Shown: piece by piece, positions 12,410-23,774 of the stretch
Numbering within the stretch: the first letter of the stretch is position 1
Layout: each line of letters begins with the position of its first letter
DNA from: Pratylenchus scribneri
Taxonomy: Eukaryota; Nematoda; Chromadorea; Rhabditida; Pratylenchidae
Assembly (NCBI GenBank): GCA_030063045.1
Contig: JAQSEB010000056.1
Span: forward strand, 62,001-126,000
Reading direction: 5' to 3'
DNA: 64,000 nt
Made by a program: the position numbers and the translations under genes
The notes under the pieces: generated by a model
Seen by the model: the letters and a program-made list of their open reading frames with translations, nothing else
What the model was told of the DNA's origin: nothing
Databases searched by the model: none

Positions 12410-14263
12410 TTTATCCAATTTTAATCTTCAAAGTTTGGTAATTTTGATAAAAAAATTTTTTTAATTTTTTGGGATTACACGATTATTAGGAATATATTAA
12501 GCTTATTAGGTAAACTTAATTAGAGATAAGCTCAAAAATTTGTGCTTTAAATTACGAATATTTTATTTGATTTTTTGATTTAAAAAATAATTTATTCATA
12601 TTATTGAAAGTGTAGCGGCAGAAACTGAGTCTAATGGATAGCAGTATTGGACGAATTTAGAGATACAATCTCTGTATAAGAAATTGGGAAAATTTTCGGG
12701 TAAATGTCGATGTCGTCTAATTTACGTAAAAGGACAAAAAAGGACCAATTTATTTTATGGGAAATGGAAATAGTCTATCAATGTTAACTAATTATTACTA
12801 ATGTGCATTGCGCCGAGAACACAGACTGATGCTGACGTTTCCTTTTAAGGCATATTTTGTTATCAGATTTTATTATGAACAAACAATGATTTGATAAAAA
12901 AAATTGATAAAGTTCCTTTTTTGTCAAATTGGGCCTTCCGGTGAAGAATCGTGAAAATGGAAAGTCCGTTCGCATCCTTATTTAGTGATTGAATTAAAAT
13001 AGATTGCGGACAAGAAAAAAACATTTTGATCAATATGGACAGTGGCAAACTGCCAAAAATGATCAATTATTTTATAAGACTTGGAAAAGGGACTGACTAA
13101 TAACTGGCTTATTTATTAGTTTTACTATTTATTAAAAAAGCAGAAGTCTAGTTTCAATTTATAGAAGTAAAAAATAAGCCAAAATTTTGGAAAATTGGCC
13201 ATGACTTTGTCATTTGACCTGTGATTATAAAAGGAATTACCATTTTTGTGCTATTTATTTTTGCAATTTTATTTAGTACGATTGTTTGTTGTTTACACGT
13301 TCTAAACTTTGCTAATTCTATGTTTCTATTGGGTAAAAGCTCTATTTTTGCGAAATCATTTTTTGTAGAAAATTTTCTTTCAAAAGTTATTCGCATCAAT
13401 AAAGCATTAGCATCGACTTTTTTGAGGCCCTCGGAGGAACATAGAAAGAGAAAAATGGATTTTTTAGCGGAGAAATGCGCAGAGGCATTTGGCCAATGGC
13501 CACATTCTCCTTCCCGCCGCTAGTCTATTTTCGCTTTTGGTTGCTATGCAGTACAGCAGGCCCACGGGCCACGGCCCTCCATTGCCCCAAAAATTGTTTA
13601 CCACACACAAAAACTTCTCTCTTTCGAGGGGTTTCCCTGAATTGAACCGAAAAGACAGAGACATAAAAATATTTTCATCGACTTATTTTCATTCATCAAA
13701 GAACGATAAAAAGGATTTTATTTGACAAATACAAAAATAACAATCTTTAAATAGACCAAAATAAAAATAAAATATTTCTTTTTGCTCACCATTAGTGTCT
13801 TTCCATTTTCCTAACTCTTTCATTCTTTTGCTTTGGAAAAGTCGATTGGTATTGGTACTTACTACTTATTTATGTAGTTTACATTTACATCCTTTTTTTG
13901 AGAAGGGAAGAAAAAGTGAAGTCCCCCTTCGGCGGGTGTTAGAGTTAAGGAATATTTGAGATGATTTTAACCCCATCATATCCATAATAAACTATCCTCG
14001 AATGAACCTAAACCTACCCTAACCCTGATGACCCAAATAGGGGGGAGGACCTTTATTTTTCAAAAAGAGGATGTAAATTGTAAATTAAACAAGTGCAAGT
14101 GAATTAAAAAGTGAATTGGAATTAACAGTTTTGAAAATTTATCATTCAGAAATGTGACAACATTTTTTATTAGATTAAGTTTCCTCTGGAATTTTTAATT
14201 TAAATTTAAAAAGAAATAAATTTCGAATATTTGAATAATTGCCCTTTTTTCAATTTAATAATT
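12410..14263. other. Intergenic, no gene seen
   Basis: Upstream of the diphosphatase start. Reading frames here (for example 13221-13523 with a GTG start, and the frames at 12784-13066) show no signal, domain or splice pattern. A locally G+C-richer patch at about 13490-13600 could be regulatory. The MITE at 13878-14080 lies inside. Confidence 0.5.
13878..14080. mobile_element. MITE, same family as 8031
   Basis: About 200 bp with inverted ends: GTTTACATTTACATCC(T)nGA on the left and TCAAAAAGAGGATGTAAATTG on the right. The inside matches the copy at 8031-8240 (GTGTTAG, CCCATCATATCC, CCCTAACCCTGATGAC, ATAGGGGGGA). No reading frame. Confidence 0.8.
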
Positions 14264-14427
14264 CTATTTCTTTTGGCATTTTCCATCCGCCCATTTGCAC
14301 ATCCAAAGTGTTTCGCATGGCAGTTGGCCATGGGATCCATTCCACATGCAATAATCCGCCACATTCACACATTTTTTGTCAAATATTGACCAAATACATT
14401 TCTCAATACAGTTGTTCGGGTCTTTTT
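14264..14427 (-). CDS. Cysteine-rich terminal exon
   Basis: Follows an acceptor (TTTATTCACAG) in phase 1 and reads 53 residues to a stop. The spacing C-x8-C-x6-C is the same as in the repeat units of the gene at 15049-16352, with extra cysteines after it. It therefore encodes one more repeat plus an extension ending KCQKK. Its phase equals that of the last exon of the neighbouring gene, so it could be an alternative last exon of that gene or the tail of a second gene whose first exons I could not find in 14430-15048. Confidence 0.6.
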
Positions 14428-15048
14428 CTGTGAATAAATAATTTTTATTAGGTCTTATAGCAATTGATTGGGTAAGTAGGTTAGGGATGGATTTAGTGGA
14501 TTTGCTTGGAATAGCATTTGTGACCAAAAAAGGGGAAATGATCAAAAGCGAGCAGTGTTTTGAATTTATGATAATAAATTTTAGCCAATTATATTTGAAT
14601 GGATGCCGTAATACCGATACCGAAGAATAAAGATTTTTACAATGCCGAAATTTTTGGTGCATTTTTCACATTTTGCCTAATTTTTTCGGATTTTAAAATT
14701 TTTTGACCATTTTTTGTTAAATTATAAATTTTCTATCTGCGAACCTTTTTTGTATTTTGTGAAGCAATTAAAAGATGTCAAATTTTTGTTTAGGTTTTAA
14801 AATCCTAATGCCGGGGTTTTGCTTGGAAATGGCATCTTTGTATTTGGTCAACCATTTTGATGTCAAAATAAACTAAATAAAGAGTTAAAGAGTTTAATCT
14901 ATGGAAATTAATAATTAAATAATTAAAAATCCGAGAAGTGAGAAATTGTCCAGTGCGTAAAATTGTCTAAGAAAAAATTTGGCACTATAATATTTAATAA
15001 ATTTATTTTTAAATATTTTCTTTCATATCCGAAATTTTAATAGTTTTC

Positions 15049-16352
15049 TCAGTTCTCACGTTGTGCACATGATTCCTTCAGAATAATACAATCTGAGACC
15101 TCGTAAACGCAGGAGGCAAATGTCCCATTGAAACAAGTTTCCACTGTTTCTGAAATTGTAATTATTAAAATTCAAAATATGCAAATTTGCAAACGATTTT
15201 TGCAATACTCCGCAATTCCGATGCATTTCCCTTTGATCAAATCATAGGCCATATCCTTCCTTTCATAGCATTCTTTCATAATTTTCTTCGCATTAGCTAA
15301 AATTTGTTAATTAATTTTAAAAAAAAAACATTTTAATTGTCACAATTTCGGTTTGCGCTAAAAGATTTTTTTCGAAACTTTGGTTAAAAGAATTAAGTGG
15401 AAAAAATATTTTTCGGTTATTTTCGATATTAAATATGCTTATCATATTTGGCCATATTTATAAGGCAAATACTTATACTTACAAATTTGACTAATTCATA
15501 GTTATTGTTGGCATTCGGAAAAATTTTTACAAAATATAGGCTAAATTCGTATTTTGTCCTTATTATTTATAAAAAATTCTTAGGAATGAAAAATTTTTTA
15601 AAATATTCTTCCATTAATTAAATATATTAATTATTTAGCATCCAATTTTTTAAATATACAAAACGAACCATCGCTTACAATGCAGTTATTCGGCTCTGGA
15701 TTGTAGGCACATTTGTCTTCTTTATCACATTGCTCTTTATCCTTTATTGCTAAAAATGATTTGAAATTATAATTTAAAAATTAATCAAATATAACTTTTG
15801 ACCTGGACATTTGTCGGCTGTTACCACACATTTTGATGATATTTTATCGTAGGCACATTTTTGTTCCTTATTGCATTTGTTTCTGTCCTCAATGCCTAAA
15901 ATTATTATATTTTTTTTATGATATTTTGAATAAAAAGTTGTATCAATGATGGATAAAGCTGCTGAATCATAATAGACAGTTTTTTTAGTATAAAATGCTT
16001 ATATAATATCAAAGGCATCATTGATCATTTAACCAAAATCAGCCAAAAAAAATTTGATTTATTTAAATTTGCGTTTTTGGCTATTTTTTGACCAGTACCA
16101 CCGGATTTAATTAACAATTTATTTTACCTTTGCATTTATCTTCTATTTTCATGCATTTCTTTGGCTTTTCATCGAAGACACATTTTTCTTCCTTGTTGCA
16201 TTTGTCTATTTCCTTTATGCCTAAAATTGGATAGGAATTATTTAAAATTATTTTAATTTACCTGGACATTTGTCCTCCTCATCTTCGCCATTATTTTCAA
16301 TTGTCAATGATAAAAGCACCAAAATTAGTAGCAATTTTGGAAGAAAATGCAT
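15049..16352 (-). CDS. Secreted multi-repeat cysteine-rich protein
   Basis: Six exons: 16352-16262, 16220-16128, 15895-15803, 15749-15669, 15296-15195, 15149-15049; 186 residues. A signal peptide (MHFLPKLLLILVLLSLTI) is followed by an acidic linker and then repeat units, essentially one per exon. All introns are phase 1, so exons can be duplicated or skipped without frame change. The unit is KCNKEQKC-x8-C-x6-C; two full 31-residue units come first. The next unit lacks its fourth Cys, and the following one lacks its second, which suggests co-loss of a disulphide partner. No known domain is recognised. Secretion and disulphide-rich build suggest an extracellular or host-directed role; this is inference. 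The acceptors and donors all close in frame, so the model is strong. Confidence 0.8.
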
Positions 16353-17001
16353 ATAAATAATCATATAAATTTATTTTTATTTCAACAAATTTTATTATTA
16401 AAGGCAAATTTTCCTCAATTTGATTTTTTATTTTTTTGCATCGTGGATTTCCTTCACGGAATTAATTTTTGCTATATTTTTTTAGTTTTTTATTTACTCA
16501 ACAAAAGGACGAAATTAATTAATTATTCTGGGGAATTCAGGAGAAAAATTTTATTTTGATTCTTTTGAAATGTGGGAATGCAGCCAATTAAATTTTCATC
16601 AATTATTATTTTTTAAATTGGATTTGTATTTGATGAAAAATGATACTTATATCAGTTATCATTAAGAAATTTGATTTTTTCCTTTTTAAGTATTTTATTT
16701 TTCATCTATTATTGTAAAGCGATGGAATGTTTTATTTACGGCTTAGATTCTTATGACCAATTTGAGTGTAACATAAGTGATTTTTTGGGGTGAAATGACA
16801 AAATCCTCTCTGGGGATAATACTAATTACCAAAAAGTTGGATTGAGCATTGGAAATCTAATAAAACTAGAATAACAATTTTAATGCCATTTCTTTATTGA
16901 AATTAATTTTAAAAATCATAATTATCCATCAAAACATTTATTTGGATTTGAATTTTATTCTTCAATGTTACTATTTGACTTGATCTTTATTCATCATTCA
17001 A

Positions 17002-17100
17002 TCAGCCACGCGCGACGCATGTCACTCCATTTCCATTATCTTTGCATTCGGTGCCTGCACCGCATTCACGAAAAACGGCACAACCTGCGGTGCAAACGCC
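17002..17100 (-). pseudogene. Second copy of Cys-rich exon
   Basis: Near copy of the exon at 17122-17243. It keeps CTAGCAVFRECGAGTECKD and the GNG(V)TC ending, but a TGA lies just upstream in frame (before YFGVC) and the usual acceptor and GGGAKYLK lead are missing. It begins right after the stop codon of copy 1, so it is a head-to-tail duplicate of the 3' exon. It is either an unused relic or an alternative last exon. Confidence 0.55.
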
Positions 17101-17121
17101 AAAATATCATTCATTATTCAA

Positions 17122-17243
17122 TTAGCCACAATACACTGTAATATTGCCAGAAGTTTTACATTGGGTGCCGGCACCGCCCTCACGAAAAGCGACACAATCT
17201 CTGGTGCAAGTGTCAAAATATTTGAGATATTTTGCTCCGCCAC
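17122..17243 (-). CDS. Cys-rich terminal exon, small secreted type
   Basis: A phase-1 acceptor (TTTGCATAG) opens an exon of 40 residues: GGGAKYLKYFDTCTRDC, then FREGGAGTQCK and a final CG before TAA. Four cysteines. The sister exon at 17002-17100 has two more cysteines. The first exon, expected to carry a signal peptide on the minus strand above 17243, was not found with confidence. Family not recognised. Confidence 0.5.
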
Positions 17244-17499
17244 CTATGCAAATTTTGCGAATAATTAATAATTGTAGGGCCAATTAACTTTTTTTATGCT
17301 CCGCAAAATTTAATTTAATTACTTTAATAAAATTTAATTTCGTCAAATTCGCACTTTTCCTAATCAAATCAGACAAACAAATTATTTAAAACTGAACAAA
17401 TTTTTCACCAAAAAATCTATGTATTATCGCCTCCATTTTATTTTATTTTCACATAACCCAACCCAGACATTATAAACCCACAAATATTTATATTGAAAA

Positions 17500-18010
17500 G
17501 GAAAAAATATTTTAAAACTTTTTCTTTAACATTTCAATAAATAATACTTAAAATAAAATGACTAGTCGAAAATAACAAAAAACTTTCCATGGCAAATCCA
17601 AATTACAGTGAAATTGGAGCATCAAATGATATCTAATTGACGTGATAATTGGAAAATTTATCCATTCAGTCTAGGCAAGGCAACAAAATTGTGGCACTTT
17701 TCCAATTAAAACTATAAAACTTAAATTCCAGTGAATTAATTTTTCCCAAAACGCAACTTGAATAATTCCGTTTTCGTCCGAATTTGTATTTTACAATAAT
17801 TAAAAATGCAATTTACAAATTTGTGACAATAAAAATATTTAGAGAAAAATTAATACTCAGAATTTAGATTGTTCATTGCTACAAATACAGTTCATTCGCT
17901 ACTGAATTTTCTTTAGCCTATAAAAAGCAATTAATGCATATAAAAATTTTTTTTTGTAGTCAAATTTAATGCGAAGTTGCAATTTTCGAATTAAAGGAGA
18001 GCTCAAAGCG
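17500..18010. repeat. Upstream block of Srg tandem unit 1
   Basis: Matches 21530-22075 in order. Shared words include CAGTCTAGGCAAGGCA, CAGT(G/A)AATTAATTTT, CCGAATTTGTATTTTACAAT and AGTCTATAAAAAG / AGCCTATAAAAAG. It shows that the duplication that gave two Srg genes included over 1 kb of upstream DNA. Confidence 0.75.
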
Positions 18011-18029
18011 CAAAACCATTTTCGAATTT

Positions 18030-18180
18030 AAACGAATTCATTATTAACGGATTGAAATGTTTCATATTGCCTTTTCATAATCTGCTTATCTTGCTCTCGG
18101 CCATACTTTTTTTCATGGGCAGTGGACAATTTGGGAAACGATATAATGTTTAAAAACACAAAATGTTCTCTACAATTTGG
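18030..18180 (-). other. Weak exon-like stretch
   Basis: On the minus strand an open frame ends TAHEKKYGREQDKQIMKRQ and ~12 further residues before TAA (about 18032). It is hydrophilic and free of stops back to ~18180, but no ATG, good acceptor or partner exon is visible. The matching place in the second tandem unit does not keep the frame. Listed only because its codon pattern looks better than the surroundings. Confidence 0.2.
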
Positions 18181-18813
18181 CCTTTTTAATTTTATAAAGC
18201 TGAGTTTTAAAAAGTAATGTGTCTTAAATTTTTTTAAAATTAAAATGGCATAAGAATAAGTAGTTAGAAAGTTCTAGTTTAATCAATTACGGATCCTTGA
18301 ATTCATAATAAATTTGTACACAAATTAAATAGCATTTTTTTCATTGTTATTCAATTTCTAAAAAAGTAATAAAAAATTTCAAGAATTTTTATATTGCCTG
18401 TCGCAATTAATTCTAAAAAATATTATTATTTTGTTTAATTTTTGATGCATCTATTTAATTTAATTTATTTTCAATTAAGAAGATCAGTAGCAAATTTTCA
18501 TTTCCGAATTCATTATACCCAAAATAAAAATAATTTGTTTTTTTTTTCACATTTTCATGATTAAATTAAGATTGAATATTAATAACAAAGAAATAACAAA
18601 TTTATAAATTATATTAATAATAATAAGTAATCAAATAAAATATATGCCTTTTATTATTATTTCCTTCCACAATCCCTTTCCTGTCACTTTTAATAATTAA
18701 ATTAATTTTTTTATTATTTGTTAATTAATAGTTATATAAAATTTATTCTAATATAAATTATCCTTCTTATCCCATACCCCTATTCAGAATTCGATAAATA
18801 ATTTTCGAACAAA

Positions 18814-20817
18814 ATGGACTACATTTTGGACCGACTGACTTCGGAGAAGAGAAGCAATTTGCCTGTGATCATTTCCATCTTAACCGGTTTTCCCTCCTTT
18901 GCCCTTTATACGTTGGAGGCAATTGTGATTGCACGGAATTGGCGCAAATTCGATTCGCCATTTTGGCGCCTCTTCTTCATCCGTGCCTGTATCCACATCA
19001 TCGACTTCCTCAATTCCATCATTTTCAATCGTATCGGCCAAATCCCATTAATAGACTATTCCCTATTTGCGCAAATTCCATCCATTGTGCTTGGAATCGG
19101 CTCTTTCTTATGGCTTTATGTTTATGAATCGCAGAATTTTATTTCAATTTTTCTTGTGCTCACTCGGCTCACTTCAATTCGCTTTCCGATGAAACATCGA
19201 AAAGTAAGTTTCGAAAAACTACCGTTAGCTAATTATGCAAAATTAGAAGAATAATCAATTTTATTAGAAAATATTTGGATATACGAATTTTACAATTTAC
19301 TAAAAAGAATTTCTCATTAAACCACATACAATCAAAATGTATGTGATAATTTTAATCAGAAAACAATCAATAATATATCCACAATAAAATATATAAATAA
19401 ATCTGATTTTTATAATAGCATTAAATTCAAATTTATCATTTTTTGAAAAGTTAATTTCAATCTCGGATTATTTTTAATATTCATTATAATTATTAAATTT
19501 TTAGCATTTCTTTTTACAGATTTGGCGTTCGCTTATGCCTCTCTGTCTTTTCATCACATTTATTGTACCACTATTTGACACTTGGGAAGAATTGATCCGA
19601 AAAAATCGAATCGAATATGACGATGGCAATGTCCGTTTCGATAACACAACCTATCAAATTTATTATGATTCTGAATATTACGAAAACAACTATAAAGTGT
19701 TGGGCTACGAAAGTGCATATAAACTGTTGAATGCACTATACACTTCATCCGATTTTGCATTCACGCGTTCCACTCTCATTTTGCTTGTTGTATCCACTTC
19801 ACTGAACATCATCACAATTTACCTCTATTCTAGAAAACAAGGCAATACAACAATGAGTGAGGAGGAGCGAAATGTTGAGAAACGGTTGTTAATATTCACA
19901 GTTCTCAATTTCCTGTGCCAAATGTTGCTGGTACTGTGGTGGGTAAGTGAAAAAAACAACAAGAAGTATTAATATTTGCATGCGTACGCGAAATCATTGC
20001 GGAGACATTTAAAAAAATTTTGATTTTTTTTACAATTTCTAATCATCAAATTGAATATCTCCATATAAAAATTTACTTAGACAAAAGGGTTATATAAATA
20101 ATATATTATTGCAAAATGGACTAGAAAATATATAGAGAAAAGAATATTTAGAATAAAATCAAATCCATTCACAGATAATCACTACGGCATGCTATGGCAA
20201 ACTTTATATATGCCGTCTGTTGAGCAATCAATACTATTGGATTAAGGTTGGTACTAATTTTAAATGGGATTTTAGGTAAAATTTTTCCAATTTTTTATAA
20301 TGAAAAAGCATTGAAAAAATAACAATGAGAAGTAAGGAATGATATTATAATATTTTACATTTTATAGTAAATTCGATTAATATCATTTTGATCGATATTC
20401 TGTTTTGATTTTTTATTTAATTTTTTAGTAATTTTTATTTTTATTCAAAAATTGATTTTAAACTCAGTCTAGATTTCACTGAATGTCGTCGACTTTTTAA
20501 ATTTGAAGTTAAAAAGTTAATAAAATTTCTGATGATTTAATAAAATTCTTTATACTTATTGACATTTATTAATCGACCCGTTTGAATGAGTTTATAAATA
20601 CAATTAGCTAGTAAAAATTGGCCTTGATTATTTATTCTCTATAATTAAATTATTTAAGGACATTGATGCAATACATTCACCAGCTTGGCTAATTCTTTGG
20701 TCAAGTAAAATGTTGCGCGAATTGGTCTACAAACAAATTGGAATTGGCAAATATTGGAAAAAGGAGAATAGCAGACAAATCACAACGCAGACTTTGCCCA
20801 AAAATGCTTGGAAATAG
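18814..20817 (+). CDS. Serpentine receptor class gamma (Srg), copy 1
   Basis: Four exons: 18814-19203, 19520-19942, 20175-20246, 20659-20817; 347 residues, all introns phase 0. Seven hydrophobic segments lie at about 17-38, 49-70, 88-115, 133-152, 205-227, 246-270 and 297-316. The loop between segments 4 and 5 is long and Asp/Tyr-rich. The exon 1/2 join gives PMKHRK followed by IWR, the basic segment after TM3 that is typical of nematode Srg receptors; the ending DIDAIHSPAWLILWSSK is also typical. These are G-protein-coupled receptors, mostly chemosensory in C. elegans; the ligand is unknown. Copy 2 lies 5 kb downstream on the same strand with the same exon structure. Confidence 0.9.
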
Positions 20818-21529
20818 AAGGATGGGAATAAAGAAAAAAAGAATTTAAAAAATTTTTTTTCTAATTTAAATATTCTGATTAAAAAAAAATTATTTTTTTA
20901 TCAATCAAAATCCTTATCATTTTAAAAAAGGATATAATTATTTTTGTGATCAGAAATCGAATTACAAGTCTATTATAAAAACTATATAATGAAGTGCTTT
21001 TTTATTAACACAATTTATTCGAATAATCATATGAAATTTTTTACCATGAATTTTAATAAGAAATGAAGTGCATATTTTTTATTGGCATATTTTCTTGGTA
21101 AATAGGCCAAACAATTTCCCACATTTAGCAAATTATGTATAATTGACCTATGTAGCATGTACGTGTGATTTTTGTCTATAAAATTTTTTGTATTTTGATT
21201 ATTCAATGTAATTCTGCATAAAACCAATTTTCATGGTATTCTACAATCAACATTAAATTTATGCAAATATGTAATCTTCAATTATCAAATAATGGAATTT
21301 ATTTTTGATGTTCTGTCGTTTTAAATGTTTTCGAGGATTTATTGAGAAATAATATTTTTGTAAATTTTTTTTGCCTTTGATCATCATTTTTTAAAAATTT
21401 AAAATTTTAATTTAATTTTTTCGATTAATTACGAAAATCGAATATATCCATTAAAGTATTTTTAATTAATTAGCAATTATTTTTTAATCTCATTTCAATC
21501 AATATGTACAATATAAACATATGTCGGCA
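20818..21529. other. Spacer between Srg tandem units
   Basis: A+T-rich, no gene seen. The frame at 21027-21227 (minus) starts at a non-ATG codon and lacks support. Confidence 0.4.
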
Positions 21530-22075
21530 GTAAGATGTTGAAAATAATAAATATTTTTATACATTTGAATAAATAATATTTTAAAATGTCTAGCAGAAAA
21601 AACAAAATTATTTATCATTTTAATATCAAATTTTTGCACTTTTTCATGAAAATCCAAATTTAATGAAATGTACAGTGAAATTGTATGATACAGTGAAATA
21701 TTCTAATTATTTGTAATTTGTGAAAATTTTTCCCATCAGTCTAGGCAAGGCATCAAATTGTTGCACTTTTCAATTTAAGCTAGAAATTTGAATTTCAGTA
21801 AATTAATTTTCTCAAAACGCTAAATAATTTCCGAATTTTTCCGAATTTGTATTTTACAATAATAAAAAAGCAATTTTCACGGGGATTCCAAATTGGAGTG
21901 TTGTGAATTATAAACAGAAATATTAATTCTTAGAATTTGATGAATTATATCCTTGCTACAAATTGTCGACATTTTCAAAGTTCAACCGTAATTCGCATTT
22001 TCTCTAGTCTATAAAAAGTAATAAAAATGCATGTAAATTTTTTTCTGTTGTTTAATTTGAATCACCGAAACAAAA
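21530..22075. repeat. Upstream block of Srg tandem unit 2
   Basis: Second copy of 17500-18010 (see that entry). It is cut at about 22080 by a foldback insertion, and similarity resumes weakly after 22735 (GAAATGTTTCATA is shared). Confidence 0.75.
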
Positions 22076-22079
22076 TTCT

Positions 22080-22722
22080 TTCCAAAATTTGGGCAATCCC
22101 GGAGAATTATGGTCCCTCCAAAAAAAATTTTTAGAAGTACGAAAAACACTTTTCTAGGGGTAATCGGGGGCGTAGAACACGAATCTGACATGCATTTTGT
22201 CATATCTCACCATCTTGGTAAGATATTGCCGACTTTTACCAAGATAGGCAAAGGGGGGACCAAGGGCATTTTTGGTGAAAATTTTTTTTGTATAGGCAAA
22301 TTATAGCTCAATCGACGCAGCTCGACGAGACGTATCTAATGGTATCATTTTCATTGAATAATATTCAATTATTGGCAAGTTATGGCCAAAACAAATATTT
22401 ATATTGCTAAGATGTTTACACCTCTAACTTGTCAATAACTGAATATTATTCAATAAAAATGGTACCAATCGATTCGTCGAGCTGCATCGATTGAGCTATA
22501 ATTTGTCTATACAAAAAATTTTCACCAAAAATGCCTTTGGTCCCCCCTTTGCCTATCTTGGTAAAAGTCGGCAATATCTTACCAAGATGGTGATATATGA
22601 CAAAATGCATATAAGATTCGTGTTCTAGGCCCCCGATTACCCCTAGAAATATGGTTTTTGAATTCTTAAAAATTTTTTTCGGAGGGACCATAATTCTCCG
22701 GGATTGCCAAAATTTGCCATTG
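22080..22722. mobile_element. Foldback element 2, in Srg unit 2
   Basis: Arms of ~300 bp in inverted orientation: AAAATTTGGGCAATCCCGG at the left mirrors CCGGGATTGCCAAAATTTGC at the right, and CGATTGAGCTATAATTTG mirrors AATTATAGCTCAATCGACG. The inner ends meet at about 22390-22430. It shares blocks with foldback 1 at 4815-5790, such as AGAACACGAATCTGA / GGAACACGAATGTGA and AAAGGGGGGACCAAG. No coding capacity is believed, although the arms translate to look-alike short frames. Confidence 0.85.
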
Positions 22723-22734
22723 CCACCCACAAAG

Positions 22735-23774
22735 TCCAAAACTGAAATTCATTTTTCGAACTGACCTAAGTTCATTTGGTATGAAATGTTTCATAGCTCA
22801 ATTTTAATACTTGGGACATTCTTTTGTCCTAATTCTTCGAAGAATATATAATAAAACAGGCCAAAGTTTCCATCTTCAATTTTAATCTTTTTAATTATTA
22901 AATTTATCTTTAATAAAGGAAATAACTCTACGAAAACAATAAACCTACTTTTTTTTGAAAAGAACTAGTCTCACTTTATAAGTTTTTTAATTTTATAATT
23001 TAAAATGGCCATATTTAGAGGAGATTTTCAAAGGGTTCCATTCGTATATCGCCTTTCAGTATTATTTGCTATTGTTATAAATAAGCTTATTACAAAATTA
23101 TGGTTATAGAGAATTTCAAATTTCAATTAATTTTACAGTAAAAAACACATTCATATGTAATTAATATTAACACATGATTTCAATAAAATTTTATAATACA
23201 CAACCAAATTTGACAAAATATCAAAATATTAAAATCTTTTTCGCAAAATTTTGCTAACCTCCCTCCTTCTTTGATAAATTCAAAAATTCAAGAAATGACA
23301 TTGAATACAGAAATGAAAATCAAACTGCTTATTTCTTCACCTAAACTTTTAATAGAACAATTATTTTATTCAAAAGAGAAAAAAAATTTTAAGTAAATTT
23401 TAGCTTGTGCTTTGTTACTGATATTTATTATTTATAAATTTATTTTTATATAATTCATTTATTTTATTTTCACTTATGATCAGATCATCAATATTAAATT
23501 AAGATCAAAATAATTTTGTTTCCCTTAATTATATTAAAGATTGAATATGAATAACAAAGAAAAGCCTACTTTTTGCTTACGTCCATGGTAAAATTAAGTT
23601 ATTTTAATAAAATAATTAACTTAAAATGTCATTTATTATTATTTCTTTCCCCAATTTCTTTCCTTCCTGTTTTTGACATTAAAAATAATTTATTGGATAG
23701 ACAATTTATTCTAATACTAGTCAACATTCTACTCATCAGATTCAGAATTCAAGAAAAAATAATTTTCCATTAAA
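22735..23774. other. Upstream region of Srg copy 2
   Basis: No gene seen. GATTGAATATGAATAACAAAGAAA at ~23530 matches the region before copy 1 (18571), so this is the duplicated promoter region. Confidence 0.45.

Noticed and set aside
13221..13523. 100-residue plus-strand ORF with a hydrophobic start
   Set aside because: Starts at GTG, changes composition midway, and has no splice or homology support.
22109..22739. Plus and minus ORFs with matching protein sequences
   Set aside because: Same reason: arms of foldback element 2.
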